From: Platycnemis pennipes
Lineage: Eukaryota; Arthropoda; Insecta; Odonata; Platycnemididae
Length of the DNA: 64,000 bases
Reading direction: 5' to 3'
Assembly (NCBI GenBank): GCA_933228895.1
Contig: OW121848.1
Span: 158,426,688-158,490,687 of the forward strand
Positions 46,260-56,865 of this stretch are shown piece by piece. The first letter of the stretch is position 1; the number at the start of each line of letters is the position of its first letter. The notes beneath the pieces are model-generated. The model did no database searches. It was not told the origin of the DNA and was given only the letters and a program-made list of their open reading frames with translations. Both the position numbers and the translations under genes were made by a program.

Positions 46260-46860
46260 ATCTTTCCTCCCGACTTCCTGGCACTCTCCCGTCCTCCATC
46301 CAGCCCCCGCGCACCTTTTGGTTTCCGTGCATCACTTTACGCAAGAGACAGCAGCCGCTAACTCCATGCGCCCGTTCCCTTTAAAACGCCCCGCACCGCC
46401 ACGCCGCTGAAGCTTCTCCCCCCCATCCCACGGGCGTCCTTTCATCCCCTCCCGCCATTCCTCTCCTCTTTTGTTTCCTGTCCGCGGGGTGACTTCCCCC
46501 GCCCCCACGCTTACTTGTTTATTTCGCTCCCTCCCACAGAATAACACTCCTTCCCCTCACAATGTTCCCCTACTCTTTTGCACCTCCTCCCTTCTGACAT
46601 AATTGTTCCCCTCTTTGTTCCTCGCAGTCTTTTTGCCCCCATATGTCGGCCAAGAGAAACCGTTGAGGACCCTACCTCCTCCCCTTCTCAGCACATCGAA
46701 ACTCCAAATTTCCTTCGTCTTTCCTTTCTCCTCCTTGCGCGAAGTACAGGCGTCTGTCTTCCACCCGAAGCCTTTCCAAGAAACTCCTCGCTCACCCTGC
46801 TCCAGAACGACAGCCACTCACAGAACTTGAGGAACCTGCGGCGTCACCTGATTTTTACCA
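46260..46860. promoter_or_regulatory. C-rich island
   Basis: Strongly C/T-biased on the plus strand. Long frames on both strands reflect biased composition. No motif is decisive. Confidence 0.3.
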
Positions 46861-46939
46861 TTTCGATGTGTGCAAACTTCAGAACTTCACGAAAACCTAG
46901 TCTGTTAAATTATCATTTCTTTGAAATATTGAAGTAACA

Positions 46940-47590
46940 TGGATGATCTTAGTTGCTCAATAATTTAGAAGCCTTTGTTTTGGAAGAGATTAAATTTCTT
47001 TCAAGTTCTGTAAGCGTTAGTAATGAAGTAAATTTATTCAGTATTTTTTTAACAGACTGCATGCATAGTAATAATTTTCAAGATTCCATATTAGTTACAG
47101 TAATATAAGCATGATAAAGCTAAGGATTGTAAGTATAATTAAATAAGGTCCAATTTTATTACCAAAGCAATCCCAAGGATTATTATTCCCTGAATAACCT
47201 CCTTCCGATATAATGGGATGCCATCACAGGATTGTGATGATTTTGGCTTTCGTATGGCTGTAGCCAGAGAGCACCTGAAAAATGACCAATAAATTACTTC
47301 TTGAAGTCTATCATGCAGCATCGTCGGTAATTACAAATAGGAAGTACCTATTGTTTTAATAACAACATTTAAAAAGTCGAAAATGGAATGATTTTTCGAA
47401 GAAATTATAAGGCAGTCAAATTTTGATACTCTATCTTCCCAATACTCAGGAAATACACCTACGAAACTTATAAAAAAAATGGAAACAGAAAATGCGTCGC
47501 ACTTAGGACTTTTATACAATGATTACCTGTATAGAAGAAAGTAATATGCCAAAGGACTCTAAGTTTCAAATTTAATTCTTTTCTAAAAAG
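46940..47590. other. No gene seen
   Basis: AT-rich sequence; nothing recognised. Confidence 0.5.
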
Positions 47591-47594
47591 CAGT

Positions 47595-49880
47595 CGTCCA
47601 GTGATAAAACCACTCGTGAAGTGATAAATAACCCCTACAGTGAAAAATCACTGCTAAAATACTAGTCCAGTGATGGCATCACTCGTCCATTGATGAACTT
47701 ACTCTTCCATTGATGAACTTACTCTTCCATTGATGAAAGAATTCGCCCAATGATAAAGTCAATTGTCATATCTTAAAATCACTCGTCCTGTGACAAAATT
47801 ACTCGTTAAGTGATGAAATCACTAGTCTTATGATAACATTATTCGTCTAGTAGTAAAAGAACTAGTCCAATTATAAGTCGCCCGTCCAGTGATAAAATCA
47901 CTGATGCAATTACTTTCAATACTTAACACAGTTAATTAAATCGCTCATCTAGAAATATAATCACTTCCTCAAATATTATTAGTATTAAAAACAGTCATTA
48001 TATCACAAATGCGGTGATATTTTCATTCATTATTCTTAATTCATTATTTTCAATACCTTGGACCAGTGATAATATCACTCTTCGAAACAAAATTACTTTG
48101 TGATAAAATCACAAATCCAGTAATAAAATCATTCATCCAGTGTTAAAACAATCATTCAATGAGAATATCACCCATGCAGTGATAAAATTACATGTCCAGT
48201 GATAAAATCACTCGTCCTGTGATTTAATCACTCCTCCAGGGATTAAAGTACTCGTACAGTGATGAAATCACTTATGCAGCACTCTACATCAGTTATTTAA
48301 TCACTCGTCCAGTGATTAAATAACTGATGTAGAGTGATATCACTCGTACAGTGATAAAATCACTGGTGCAGTGATGAAATAACTTATGCAGTGATGTAAG
48401 TACTAGTCTAGTGATAAAAGCCTTCAGTGATGAAATCACTCGTCAAGTTGAAAAACTCACAAGTTCAGTGATGAAATCACTCTTCCATAGATGAAATCAC
48501 TGGTTCAGTGATGAAATCACTCGTCATGTCATGAAATCACTCGTCATGTCATGAAATCACTCGTAATGTCATGATATCCCTCACCCGGTAATTTAACCAC
48601 TCTTCCAGTGATGATAGCACACGTCGTAAGATAAAATCAATCGTCAAATTATATATACACTAGTCCAGTGAATTAATCACTCCTCCAGTGATATAATCAC
48701 TTGCCAATGATAATATCATTGGTTTAGTAATATAATATCTCATCGATTGATAAGATCACCCTTTCAGTGATAAAATCACTGATGCAATTATTTTCCTTGC
48801 TGAACACAATTAATTAAATCACTCATCTAGAAATAAATCACTTATTCTAATATTATTAGTGCTAAGGGCCAGCCATTAAATCACTAATGTGTCGTAAAAT
48901 TCACTGAATACATTATTTTCAACCAGTATTGGTCATGATGATTCAGGTGCGGTGCGATATGACCCTAGCCGTCGATGCACCCCAAAAAATATATTTTACT
49001 ACTACATTATTTTCAATGCCTAGTACCAGTGATAATATCACTTTTTGAAACATAAAATTATTTTGTGATAACATCACAAATCCAGTGATAAAATCATTCA
49101 TCCAGTGTGAAAACATTCATTCAATGAGAAAATTACCCATCCAGTGATAAAATCACACGTTAAGTGTAAAAATTCGTTGTCCAGTGATTTAATCGACAAA
49201 ATCACTCGTTCAGTCATGAAATAACTCGTCCAGTGAGGAAATTACTCGTCCAGTCATAAAATCACTCTTTCAATGATAAAATCACTCGTCTAGTGATAAC
49301 AGCACTCGTCTTGTGATGAAAGCACACGTCCAATGATAAAATCACTCAATAATTAATAAAATCATGCGTCCAGTATATTAATCACTCGTCCAGTGATAAA
49401 ATCACTCTAGTGATAAGATCAGTCGTCTAGTGATAAAGTCGCTGATGCAATTATTTTCAATACTAAACACAATTCGTAAAATCACACATCCAGAAATAAA
49501 ATCACTTGGTATCCCAATATTTTTCATGCTAAGGAACAGCCATTATATCACTTATCTAGGGACAAATTCACTGAATTCATTATTTTCAATGCCTAGGATC
49601 GCTCTTCGAGATATAATGTTACTCAGTTAGTGATAAAATCACTAAAAATTGAGAAAATCATTTATCCAGTGTTAAATCACTCATTAAGTGATAAAATCAC
49701 CCGTCCAGTGATAAAATCACTGATACCAGTTTTTTCAATACCTACAACCAGTGATAAAATCACTCTTACAGACATAAAATTACTCATTCAGTGATGAAAT
49801 CATTCATAAAGTCATAAGCTCATTCATCCAGTGGTACAATCACTCGTCCAGTGATAAAAGCACTCGACCAGTGATTAAAT
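47595..49880 (+). repeat. Minisatellite, ~20-bp units with palindromic core
   Basis: About 2.3 kb of degenerate tandem repeats with consensus GTGATAAAATCACTCGTCCA. Each unit contains the dyad AGTGAT-AAA-ATCACT, so single strands could fold into serial hairpins. Units vary by substitution and by small length changes. A higher-order pattern is visible: a non-canonical block starting GATGCAATTA, with ATTAATTAAAT or a related sequence and then CTCATCTAGAAATA or a related sequence, recurs near 47.9, 48.78 and 49.44 kb. A second block (CATTATTTTCAAT...CCAGTGATAATATCACT) recurs near 48.04 and 49.01 kb, with a partial copy near 49.58 kb. No coding capacity. Confidence 0.95.
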
Positions 49881-49884
49881 ACTG

Positions 49885-50615
49885 AAACAAACAGAATCCA
49901 GGATAAAACAGACAAATATCACCAACAACCTCTTCTTGTAAAATCTTGGTCCAAATTTAAGAAGGTGATAAATGTAGTATATGGATAGTAACAGTAATTT
50001 TTGTACATAAATCGTCACGGTTTCATCAAAAATAAACGTTATAGAACTCAGCCAGAAAAATATCACTAGATAAATCAGGTGAAAATTGAAAGCAAATGAA
50101 TGCTATTTTTTTGGATATCAAGAAGGAATTTTAGAAGAGACAACACATAAAGTTAATATTCAAGATCAGGACATATGGAATAATTCAGGGGGCGTGTATT
50201 CGAAAATCGAATTCGTCATTGATCACGAGAAAAAATTAATAATCGATGGAAGGAGCTAAAAACATGCTAGGATATCCTCCAGTGTTCATCAGGGAAGTAT
50301 GATCGGTCTCGTGTTATTCCTTATTTACACCAAAGATATGTCACGGTATCAACATGTTCAGTAAATTATTTGCTAACGATGAGGTCGGCTATCCTCATAC
50401 AAGTACAAAAACAGATATGGTTCGAAATTCGTAAACATTCGCAAATGAAGCAATTCCTGGTGACCGGACTATGGGCTAGATAATCCAAAATCAATTAACC
50501 GTAATAATACTTATGGCAGAAATATTTCACGCAACCCTAAGATTAGAATTCTGGAGGAGTAGACATATGGGTGACAAGAGTAGTTTAATATCTTGGCGTC
50601 TGGGCTACTTGAAAT
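49885..50615. other. No gene seen
   Basis: AT-rich sequence. Faint LINE-like coding relics may lie around 50.2-50.4 kb, but they are not assignable. Confidence 0.4.
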
Positions 50616-50619
50616 ATAT

Positions 50620-51265
50620 CATAGATACATCTACATCTACATAATACCCTGCAAGCCACCATAAAGGTGTGTGGCAGGGGGAGAACTCTTACCAAACATG
50701 CACTACATATCATGCATAAAAAAGATCAGTACTTGTATAGATACTGTTCAAAACTACGCTATTTAAAAAAAGATAAAAATAGCAAAGCATACATGCAAAA
50801 ACATGCTGTTAGTTGGGTTAGCTTTAAGTCCTTATACCAACATGCAGCTACCAATGTTATCCATTGCTACACTCGTACTGGATATATTTACCGTTATTCA
50901 TATTCCTAATAGTACGAGGAAAAAAGGACATTTTGAATCTGTTAGTTCGGCAATTAATTTCTCTGATTTTGTAATTATGGTCCAGTCTGCCATAGTAAGT
51001 TGGGGTCCGCAAAATATTTTTAACATCATCACTGAAAATATGGTCTTGGAATTTATTTAAGAGATTAAGTCTATATTTCAACCTGCGATCTGACAATGAT
51101 TCCCAATTTAATTCATTTAATAGACTGGTTACGCTAATAAGGTTATCGTGCCGTCCCTTTACAAATCTTGCCGATCTTCGCTGCACACGTTCAAGTTCGT
51201 TATTTAGACCGATTTCGTAGGGATCCCATACACTGGCAGCATCTTCCAAATGAGGTCTTACACGA
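50620..51265 (-). mobile_element. L2/CR1-like LINE 3' end, best-preserved C-terminus
   Basis: The minus-strand frame 50857-51249 reads NELERVQRRSARFVKGRHDN, SVTSLLNELNWESLSDRRLK, and FKMSFFPRTIRNMNN. This is the typical C-terminus of L2/CR1-like reverse-transcriptase ORFs. The 3' UTR holds the stem-loop ACCCTGCAAGCCACC...GGTGTGTGGCAGGGGG and a (TACATC)n tail. It is 5'-truncated, with no RT core. Confidence 0.9.
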
Positions 51266-51299
51266 GAAAAGTAGCTGATTAGCTGATAGGTATTTCACA

Positions 51300-51950
51300 T
51301 TCGAAATGTTTGTGGCATGGCACTGAAGAGACGCTTCATCAAAAGCACTGGGGGAAAATCCTCGAATGGAAAATTAAAATAAAAATGCTATTTCACACTT
51401 GTAAAGCCTGAACTGGTGAATAATTCAATTTTTCGGCTGCAGTAAGTAAAGATTTTTATCGGGGACAAAATAAGACACAAAGGATAGTAGGGCGTTTTGT
51501 ATCAATCCCCTATGTAAGAACAGAAAATGTCACTTGGTATTGGAAGGGCTTGATTCGGAAATCCTAGGCACTAAAATATTTTGGAAAGAGTAAAGCTAAA
51601 GAATTCGAATTTGCCGCTGCTGTCATATTTCTACCCTCTCGTCAACAGGACGGACAGAAGAGGCAAAATAGAAGAGGTCAAACTGTCGGGCCAAGGTCAA
51701 AACAATTTGGAAAATAAATGAATAAAACTTTGTAGGGTTCCCTTTATATTTTAAACCTTATAAAGTTTTATTCTTTTATTTTCCATAATGGAACGGTATC
51801 ACATAGTTAAGCCTGAAGTTATCAGCTTTATTTCAAAACAATTTGTTTATCCCATGCACAATACAACGTTAGCAAAGAATAATTCTTTTAAGCGCATTAG
51901 CACACTACACTTCGTTATTAATAAAAAAAGTTTTTTTTTAGCTAAACTCA
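51300..51950. other. No gene seen
   Basis: AT-rich sequence; nothing recognised. Confidence 0.5.
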
Positions 51951-51954
51951 ACGT

Positions 51955-52040
51955 CACGGCTGATGACTTACCACCCCCTGCTAAACACCTTTCAAGCGGC
52001 GGATCGCCTGAGGCGACTGAATGTAGATGCAAGTGATATC
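51955..52040 (+). mobile_element. L2/CR1-like LINE 3' tail, diverged
   Basis: ACCACCCCCTGCTAAACACC with a changed loop and a GAATGTAGATGCAAGTG tail. Confidence 0.6.
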
Positions 52041-52144
52041 TCACATAGAGCTATTTCTGGATTTCAACCCACTAGTCCTAGGAATTTTCTAAGGATTGTA
52101 TTTTCGTTCAGAATGCATTTTTTAGATAAATAATTTTATGCATG

Positions 52145-52305
52145 TCACATTAATTGCCATGCGAAAATATTTCAGCTGGACCGGGAATCGAACCACGGCT
52201 TTCCGGGCCACTGCACAGACCACTACGCTACCCAGAATTCCTAATTCGCTTGGGAATTTCAGGTCTGGTCCAGGTGAATTCTTTCGCATGGCAATTAATG
52301 TGATT
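52145..52305 (-). mobile_element. Small element with tRNA-like module between inverted repeats
   Basis: The ends are imperfect inverted repeats: TCACATTAATTGCCATGCGA on the left has its complement on the right (TCGCATGGCAATTAATGTGA). Partial pairing continues inward (CAGCTGGACC / GGTCCAGGTG). Between them, on the minus strand, GGGTAGCGTAGTGGTC and GGTTCGATTCCC look like A and B boxes of a tRNA-derived unit. The element is about 160 bp with no coding capacity. Confidence 0.7.
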
Positions 52306-52309
52306 TTCA

Positions 52310-52900
52310 CCGCCGTTCCCTTGAAATATCTTAAATTTTACACAGGGTTTAAATACGTTTATGAGAGTCATCTGTGCACTCCAGGTATCTTTCACTCATT
52401 GCAAATGAACTTTCCATTTTTCGCCTTCCTCGTTAGTGAATTCGAAAGGGGTGAATAGGCGTCTCTAGTTTTCTCTGCTATGCTTGGAGAGTGACAGGGC
52501 TCCTTAACGGCTATATGTCGCCGTAGACATTCTTGCTTCCAGGAAATAGATAAATACCGATGTGTTCACACAGGCTCGATTGACCTTCAGCATATTTCCT
52601 TCCTCCCCATCTTCCCTTCATTTCCTCCTGCTCTCACCATGCTACTTACATTTGTGATGTCAGCACACCATAATTTCTGTTACCCTGTGACGTGAGATTA
52701 TCCGAAATGCTGGTGATGTTTTGCGTCATGTAACGTACGGCGTACTGCGTGTATCTTCAGACTAACGGTCTTTGTCAGATTGTGGTCACATCCTAAAAAA
52801 TATGTTCGAAAGCGGCGCGCACTCAGTTTTTCTTTTTCGTCGCCAATAGCACTATTTCTGGAACATGGAATAAGTATTTTCCCCGCGATGCCCTCTTTCA
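52310..52900. other. No gene seen
   Basis: Nothing recognised. Confidence 0.5.
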
Positions 52901-52904
52901 ATTT

Positions 52905-53330
52905 AGCCTGAACCTTTCATCCCTTCGTGCTCCTCACCCTCCCTCCAATGGCCCCATCTCTTTTCTTCTCCGTCTCCCCCTGCTCCTTGGGGAGCATCCC
53001 CTTTTTACGACTCTCCACGACATAAAAGGATCTTACTTGGCTTCTTTCTCCCCTGCTGCCTCTTCCCCCCGCCTCCCCCACAACACACCCCCTTCCACCC
53101 TCCGCCGATTTAAACACGCGCCCCCCTCCCACCACTTTGCATCCCCCTTTCTCCAGCCTGCCTCAAAATCCTCTCTCCTCTATCCCGCGTCTTCTTTCCT
53201 CGAAGCCTTCTTTAGCTCATTCTCCCTTTCTTTTCCTCGAGATTCCCCCTCCCACAGCTCCACTCCGGGAGATCCCCTTTCTTCATCATATATAGTGGTG
53301 TCCCTCTGCCTTCACTCACTTCATTATCAT
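52905..53330. promoter_or_regulatory. Pyrimidine-rich island
   Basis: C/T-rich on the plus strand with modest CpG. Open frames on both strands are probably compositional. Confidence 0.28.
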
Positions 53331-53334
53331 CGCT

Positions 53335-54370
53335 GCGTTATTTTTGAAGTTATGTCGATCTGCCCTTTCAACTCGATATTCTGACGGTGATAGCTAACCT
53401 TAATCCGTCGATGGCGCAACTGTGCTTCATTCTCGGCTATTCTCGGCTCTAGGCGCAGTTGGCAGAATTATACAAGTATGTTTTGTTATTTATCTTCATC
53501 CTTGGGTAAACTCGGCAGTAGATACAATTTTCTGCCCTATTAAATTAACCTGGAGAGTACAAAACACCCACAGCGATTGTTTATATGAAGTGAAAATTGG
53601 GCATTATAGTAATTATTCACTCTATAATCAAAACCTTTTGACCAGGTAATTCTTACTTAAACAATTATAGCACACTTTTTGGAACTTGCCTCGTACACTT
53701 TTTGCATTTCGCTACACGTATGCAGTGGCTTGAGTAAAGGTTGACAAGGTAAATTTCAGCTTCTTCTACCTTTAAATGACAACATTATGTAATCATACTC
53801 AAATTCAGGCTCTCCATTAAAAAATTGTTTGATTGAGCTTAGAATATATTTCTCATGTGCTTAGCATTCGCCACGAACTAAATAATACCGTGTAAGAGTG
53901 TGTTGAAAGGCGTGAGTCATCACTAGGCATGCATTATATATCAGAGAGAGCAATTGCTACCATTCAGGCTTGCAACAAAAACCCTCCCCGTTTTAACCCA
54001 ATCCATCTGTCATCATTGCCTGAATTCAGCATCCCGTCACTCTTCTACGCACCTGCTCCATTCCCATAGGCAATCCTATCTTTTCTCAACCACTTACAAC
54101 ATCCATAATATGTCTCCTATCTCCCTAAGAGTTACAATAGGTTTTGCAGCCACACGATAACGGATATTTACCTGATTAGCCTTTAACATCCGACCTCCAA
54201 ATCAGAAGCTGATGATGCTAAAAACATCCAGTCACTGCAGAAGCCAGGTCTTATGGAGCAAGACCTGAATTCCAACAGTTGTTGATCCTGATTCAAGAGT
54301 CGGTAACTACTCAATCACAGTAATATCATTTCTATTCCCATGTTAATGCCTGCTAGTTTATGCATTCATG
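53335..54370. other. No gene; possible decayed LINE tail at 53870-53945
   Basis: A diverged block (AATAATACCGTGTAAGAGTG, then GTCATCACTAGGCATGCA) resembles an old minus-strand L2/CR1-like tail. The rest is unassigned. Confidence 0.4.
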
Positions 54371-54377
54371 ATATTAT

Positions 54378-54718
54378 CTGGGGATCGGGTTGGTGTGGTG
54401 CCTATTTAGAATACTGGCCTCCCATCCCGAGAGCCCGGGTTCGATTTCCGGCAGTGGCGGATTTTTCAGTGAAAAACCGGTTCCCACTTGAGTGCCTAGT
54501 GGAGGGCATTTCAAGTTCAGTAGGTACTCCGTCCGTCGGATGGGACGTGGTCCCCCTTGGAGTCTTTCGTTAGGAGTAGGCTAATGCCGACGCCGGGTTT
54601 CTCCACCCTTCCTCCGTTCCCTGAAACCTCCTACCATTATCCAATTACCTACCTATCCTAAACGGTGCAAATGACTTCAGCTTTCGGTCGCCTCCCCTCA
54701 ATAACCAACCAACCATGA
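54378..54718 (+). mobile_element. tRNA-derived SINE, best-preserved copy
   Basis: The head has GGGTTGGTGTGGTGCCTA and the B box GGTTCGATT (54438-54446). The body contains CCGTCCGTCGGATGGGACGT and TAATGCCGACGCCGGGTTT. It ends in AATAACCAACCAACC, a short repeat tail. The same body sequences occur at 33.8, 42.5 and 59.5 kb. Confidence 0.85.
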
Positions 54719-54735
54719 TATTATCCTATACTTAC

Positions 54736-54777
54736 CACGTTTTCGGCTATTTCAGATTTGACGCATCCGTTTTCAGT
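54736..54777 (-). CDS. Possible 42-nt microexon (weak)
   Basis: Acceptor AATTACAG|ACTG and donor GTG|GTAAGTAT enclose 14 codons (TENGCVKSEIAENV) in phase 0-0. It is phase-compatible with the minus-strand candidates at 61.2 and 40.9 kb. The acceptor lacks a clear pyrimidine tract. Confidence 0.17.
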
Positions 54778-55029
54778 CTGTAATTATCACCTAAAGGTGC
54801 TTTACATTATATATTGCGAATCTTTTCTGTTATTTTTGATTTAATGCCTTCGTTTTCAGTTTCCAGTTGCAACAGATAGGGACGGGTAATTTTAAGTTGA
54901 GGAGCATTTGGAGTTTTAAAGTCGAATGGGCAGCTCCGAGAAAGTGATAGAATAATTTATGATACAGCGACGGCATCGCGCGTGAACCGCACACAGGGAG
55001 ATTTTTTTCATACCTTCATATCCGAACGT

Positions 55030-55340
55030 CGTGATTGGGACGTACGTATGTGACGTCATCATCGCGCGTGGGGCATCCATTGATGGAGCATCTGAAGAGT
55101 CACGTCCGGCCACAGTGCTTTTCCTCTGACTCGTTCCCGCGCGGCCACATAATCGCGGACGCATTCGGGGAAATCCGATTGACACGGGGAGGGTCCGATG
55201 GGGCTCTCGCTAATCCTGGGGAGGATTGGGGGTTGTTTGCTTCGCTGTCCACCCCGCTCGCCTAATGTCGCCGTGACACCCTTCCTTCCCAAGCAGACCC
55301 TCTCTCGCGTTCCTTGCTAATCGCTCCGCTCAACCCTTCT
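55030..55340. promoter_or_regulatory. GC-rich island with CRE and inverted CCAAT
   Basis: CpG-rich sequence holding a TGACGTCA site near 55050 and, about 20 bp before it, ATTGG (CCAAT on the minus strand). It is similar in build to the block at 6.9 kb. Minus-strand promoter activity is possible. Confidence 0.38.
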
Positions 55341-55687
55341 CTTCCCTTCCCCTCCTTCCATTATTTCCTCCTAAGCCTAGCTTTCTTCCATTTCATCTCT
55401 CCCCATTTCCTGCATCGTATCACTTGCTCTATCCATTTTAGCTGTCACCTCGTTTTATTCCTTCCGTAACTCGTAAGGATGTTTGCGATAGACGTTACCA
55501 TTTTGCTTGTCCTGTAACGCCGAAGCCATTATTCATTGTTTTTCCTACAAATGTGTGTGGCAGGGAGTGAATTCACGCTAAACATACATAGCATATCATG
55601 CTTAGAAAGGATTGGTAATTATATTCCAATCGGAACAAATGAATTCAATAAAATACGTAAATAGCAAAGCAAGTTTGCACAAACTTG

Positions 55688-55752
55688 CCCCTTCCACACA
55701 CCTTTATGGTGGCTTGGAGGGTAATATGTAGATATTATGTAGATGAAACTTG
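55688..55752 (+). mobile_element. 58-bp dead-on-arrival LINE tail with target duplication
   Basis: Only the terminal stem-loop (CCCCTTCCACACACC...GGTGGCTTGGAGGG) and a GTAGATATTATGTAGATG tail are present. It is flanked by AAACTTG at 55681-55687 and 55746-55752. This shows that insertions this short occur as separate events. Confidence 0.85.
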
Positions 55753-56067
55753 CTGTTTAGCTTAAAGTCCTTATACCAACATCCAACTACCTATCCAATA
55801 CATTGCTACAATTGTGTTTATACAATTAGATATATTTACAGCTATTCATATCCTTAATTGAACGAGGAAAGAAAGACATGTTGCATCTGTTGGTTCCGCA
55901 ATCAACTTCTCTAATTTTATGATCATGGTCCAGTCTGCCATAGTAAGTTGGGGTTCGCAAAATATTTTAAATACCTCCAGTGAAAATATTGTTTGGAATT
56001 TAGTGAAATATCAAATATAAATTTCTATCTACGGTCTGATAACGATTCCCAATTTAGTTCATCTAAT

Positions 56068-56388
56068 ATGGTGGCGTCGGAAGTGTAATGCATTCGCCCC
56101 CCCCCCCCCCCCCCCCGCTCCCCCCCCACTGAATTTGCCCCGGGCCCTTGAGAAATGAGTCTTCGTTGATAAAAATTAAATTTAACTTGTTTCCAGCTTG
56201 CCTTTTCCCTTCTGACGCATATTCTATCGCCTTAATATGCACTTTTAGCGGAATTATAGTCTCTACCCCCTCCTATCCGCAAAAAAATTTGGGCCCTTTT
56301 CATAGGAGCTGGGCACTTTTCTTAAGAGCCGGGCCCTTTTCAAGGTTGGCCCCTCCCAGCGAAAATATCCCCGACGCCCTGATCTTAT
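56068..56388. mobile_element. MITE-like insertion with poly-C block
   Basis: It interrupts the LINE between ATCTAAT (56061-56067) and ATCTTAT (56382-56388), a near-perfect duplication. The ends share an inverted GGCGTCGG core. Internally there is a run of 20 Cs at 56097-56116. The 7-8 bp duplication and terminal motif suggest a hAT-type non-autonomous element, but the superfamily is inferred. Confidence 0.65.
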
Positions 56389-56784
56389 AGACTAGTTACG
56401 CTAATATAATTATCATTGCGCCCCTTTACAAACCTAGGCGATTTCCACTGCACACGATCCAGTTCGTTATTTGAGCCTATTTCGTAAGGACACCAAACAC
56501 TGACAGCTTAATCCAAAGAGGATCTAGCTTGGGAAAAGTAGCTAATTTCTCGTACAACACCGTCACATTAGCACAATACTCTTTTGTTGAATACAAGTCT
56601 ACGATTATCTACATACCTATATGTTGGATTATAGAATTCTTATGTGGGTACGATCAGAAAGTAATAAAAGATTGCATCCGATACAATCCAAGTTGCATCG
56701 ATTGTTCCCCAGGGTAGTTATGTAGACACTGACAATCTAGTTGCCTGAGACCCTACAGTAGCTAGCATGTTTGTATGTTTATAG

Positions 56785-56865
56785 TGCATATATGGTGATC
56801 TTCACCCCCTGCGAAACACCCTCGCGGTGGCTTGCAGGGTATCACGTAGATGTAGATGTAGCGTA
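56785..56865 (+). mobile_element. L2/CR1-like LINE 3' tail
   Basis: GATCTTCACCCCCTGCGAAA, the stem-loop and a TATCACGTAGATGTAGATG tail, abutting an RT fragment of the same family. Confidence 0.85.

Larger units (their letters stand above)
55540..56540 (-). mobile_element. L2/CR1-like LINE 3' end containing two later insertions
   Basis: A minus-strand copy of the family is diverged and 5'-truncated (tail side GTGTGTGGCAGGGAGTGAAT). It is split by a 58-bp plus-strand LINE tail and by a MITE-like element; both are annotated separately. The RT C-terminal remnant continues at 55760-56060 and 56390-56500. Confidence 0.82.

Noticed and set aside
46332..46937. Coding sequence in the C-rich island
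   Set aside because: Biased composition keeps frames open on both strands. No splice or domain evidence.
47595..49880. CRISPR-like appearance of regularly spaced palindromic repeats
   Set aside because: Units are contiguous and degenerate, with no unique spacers, and the context is eukaryotic with no cas genes. It is a minisatellite.
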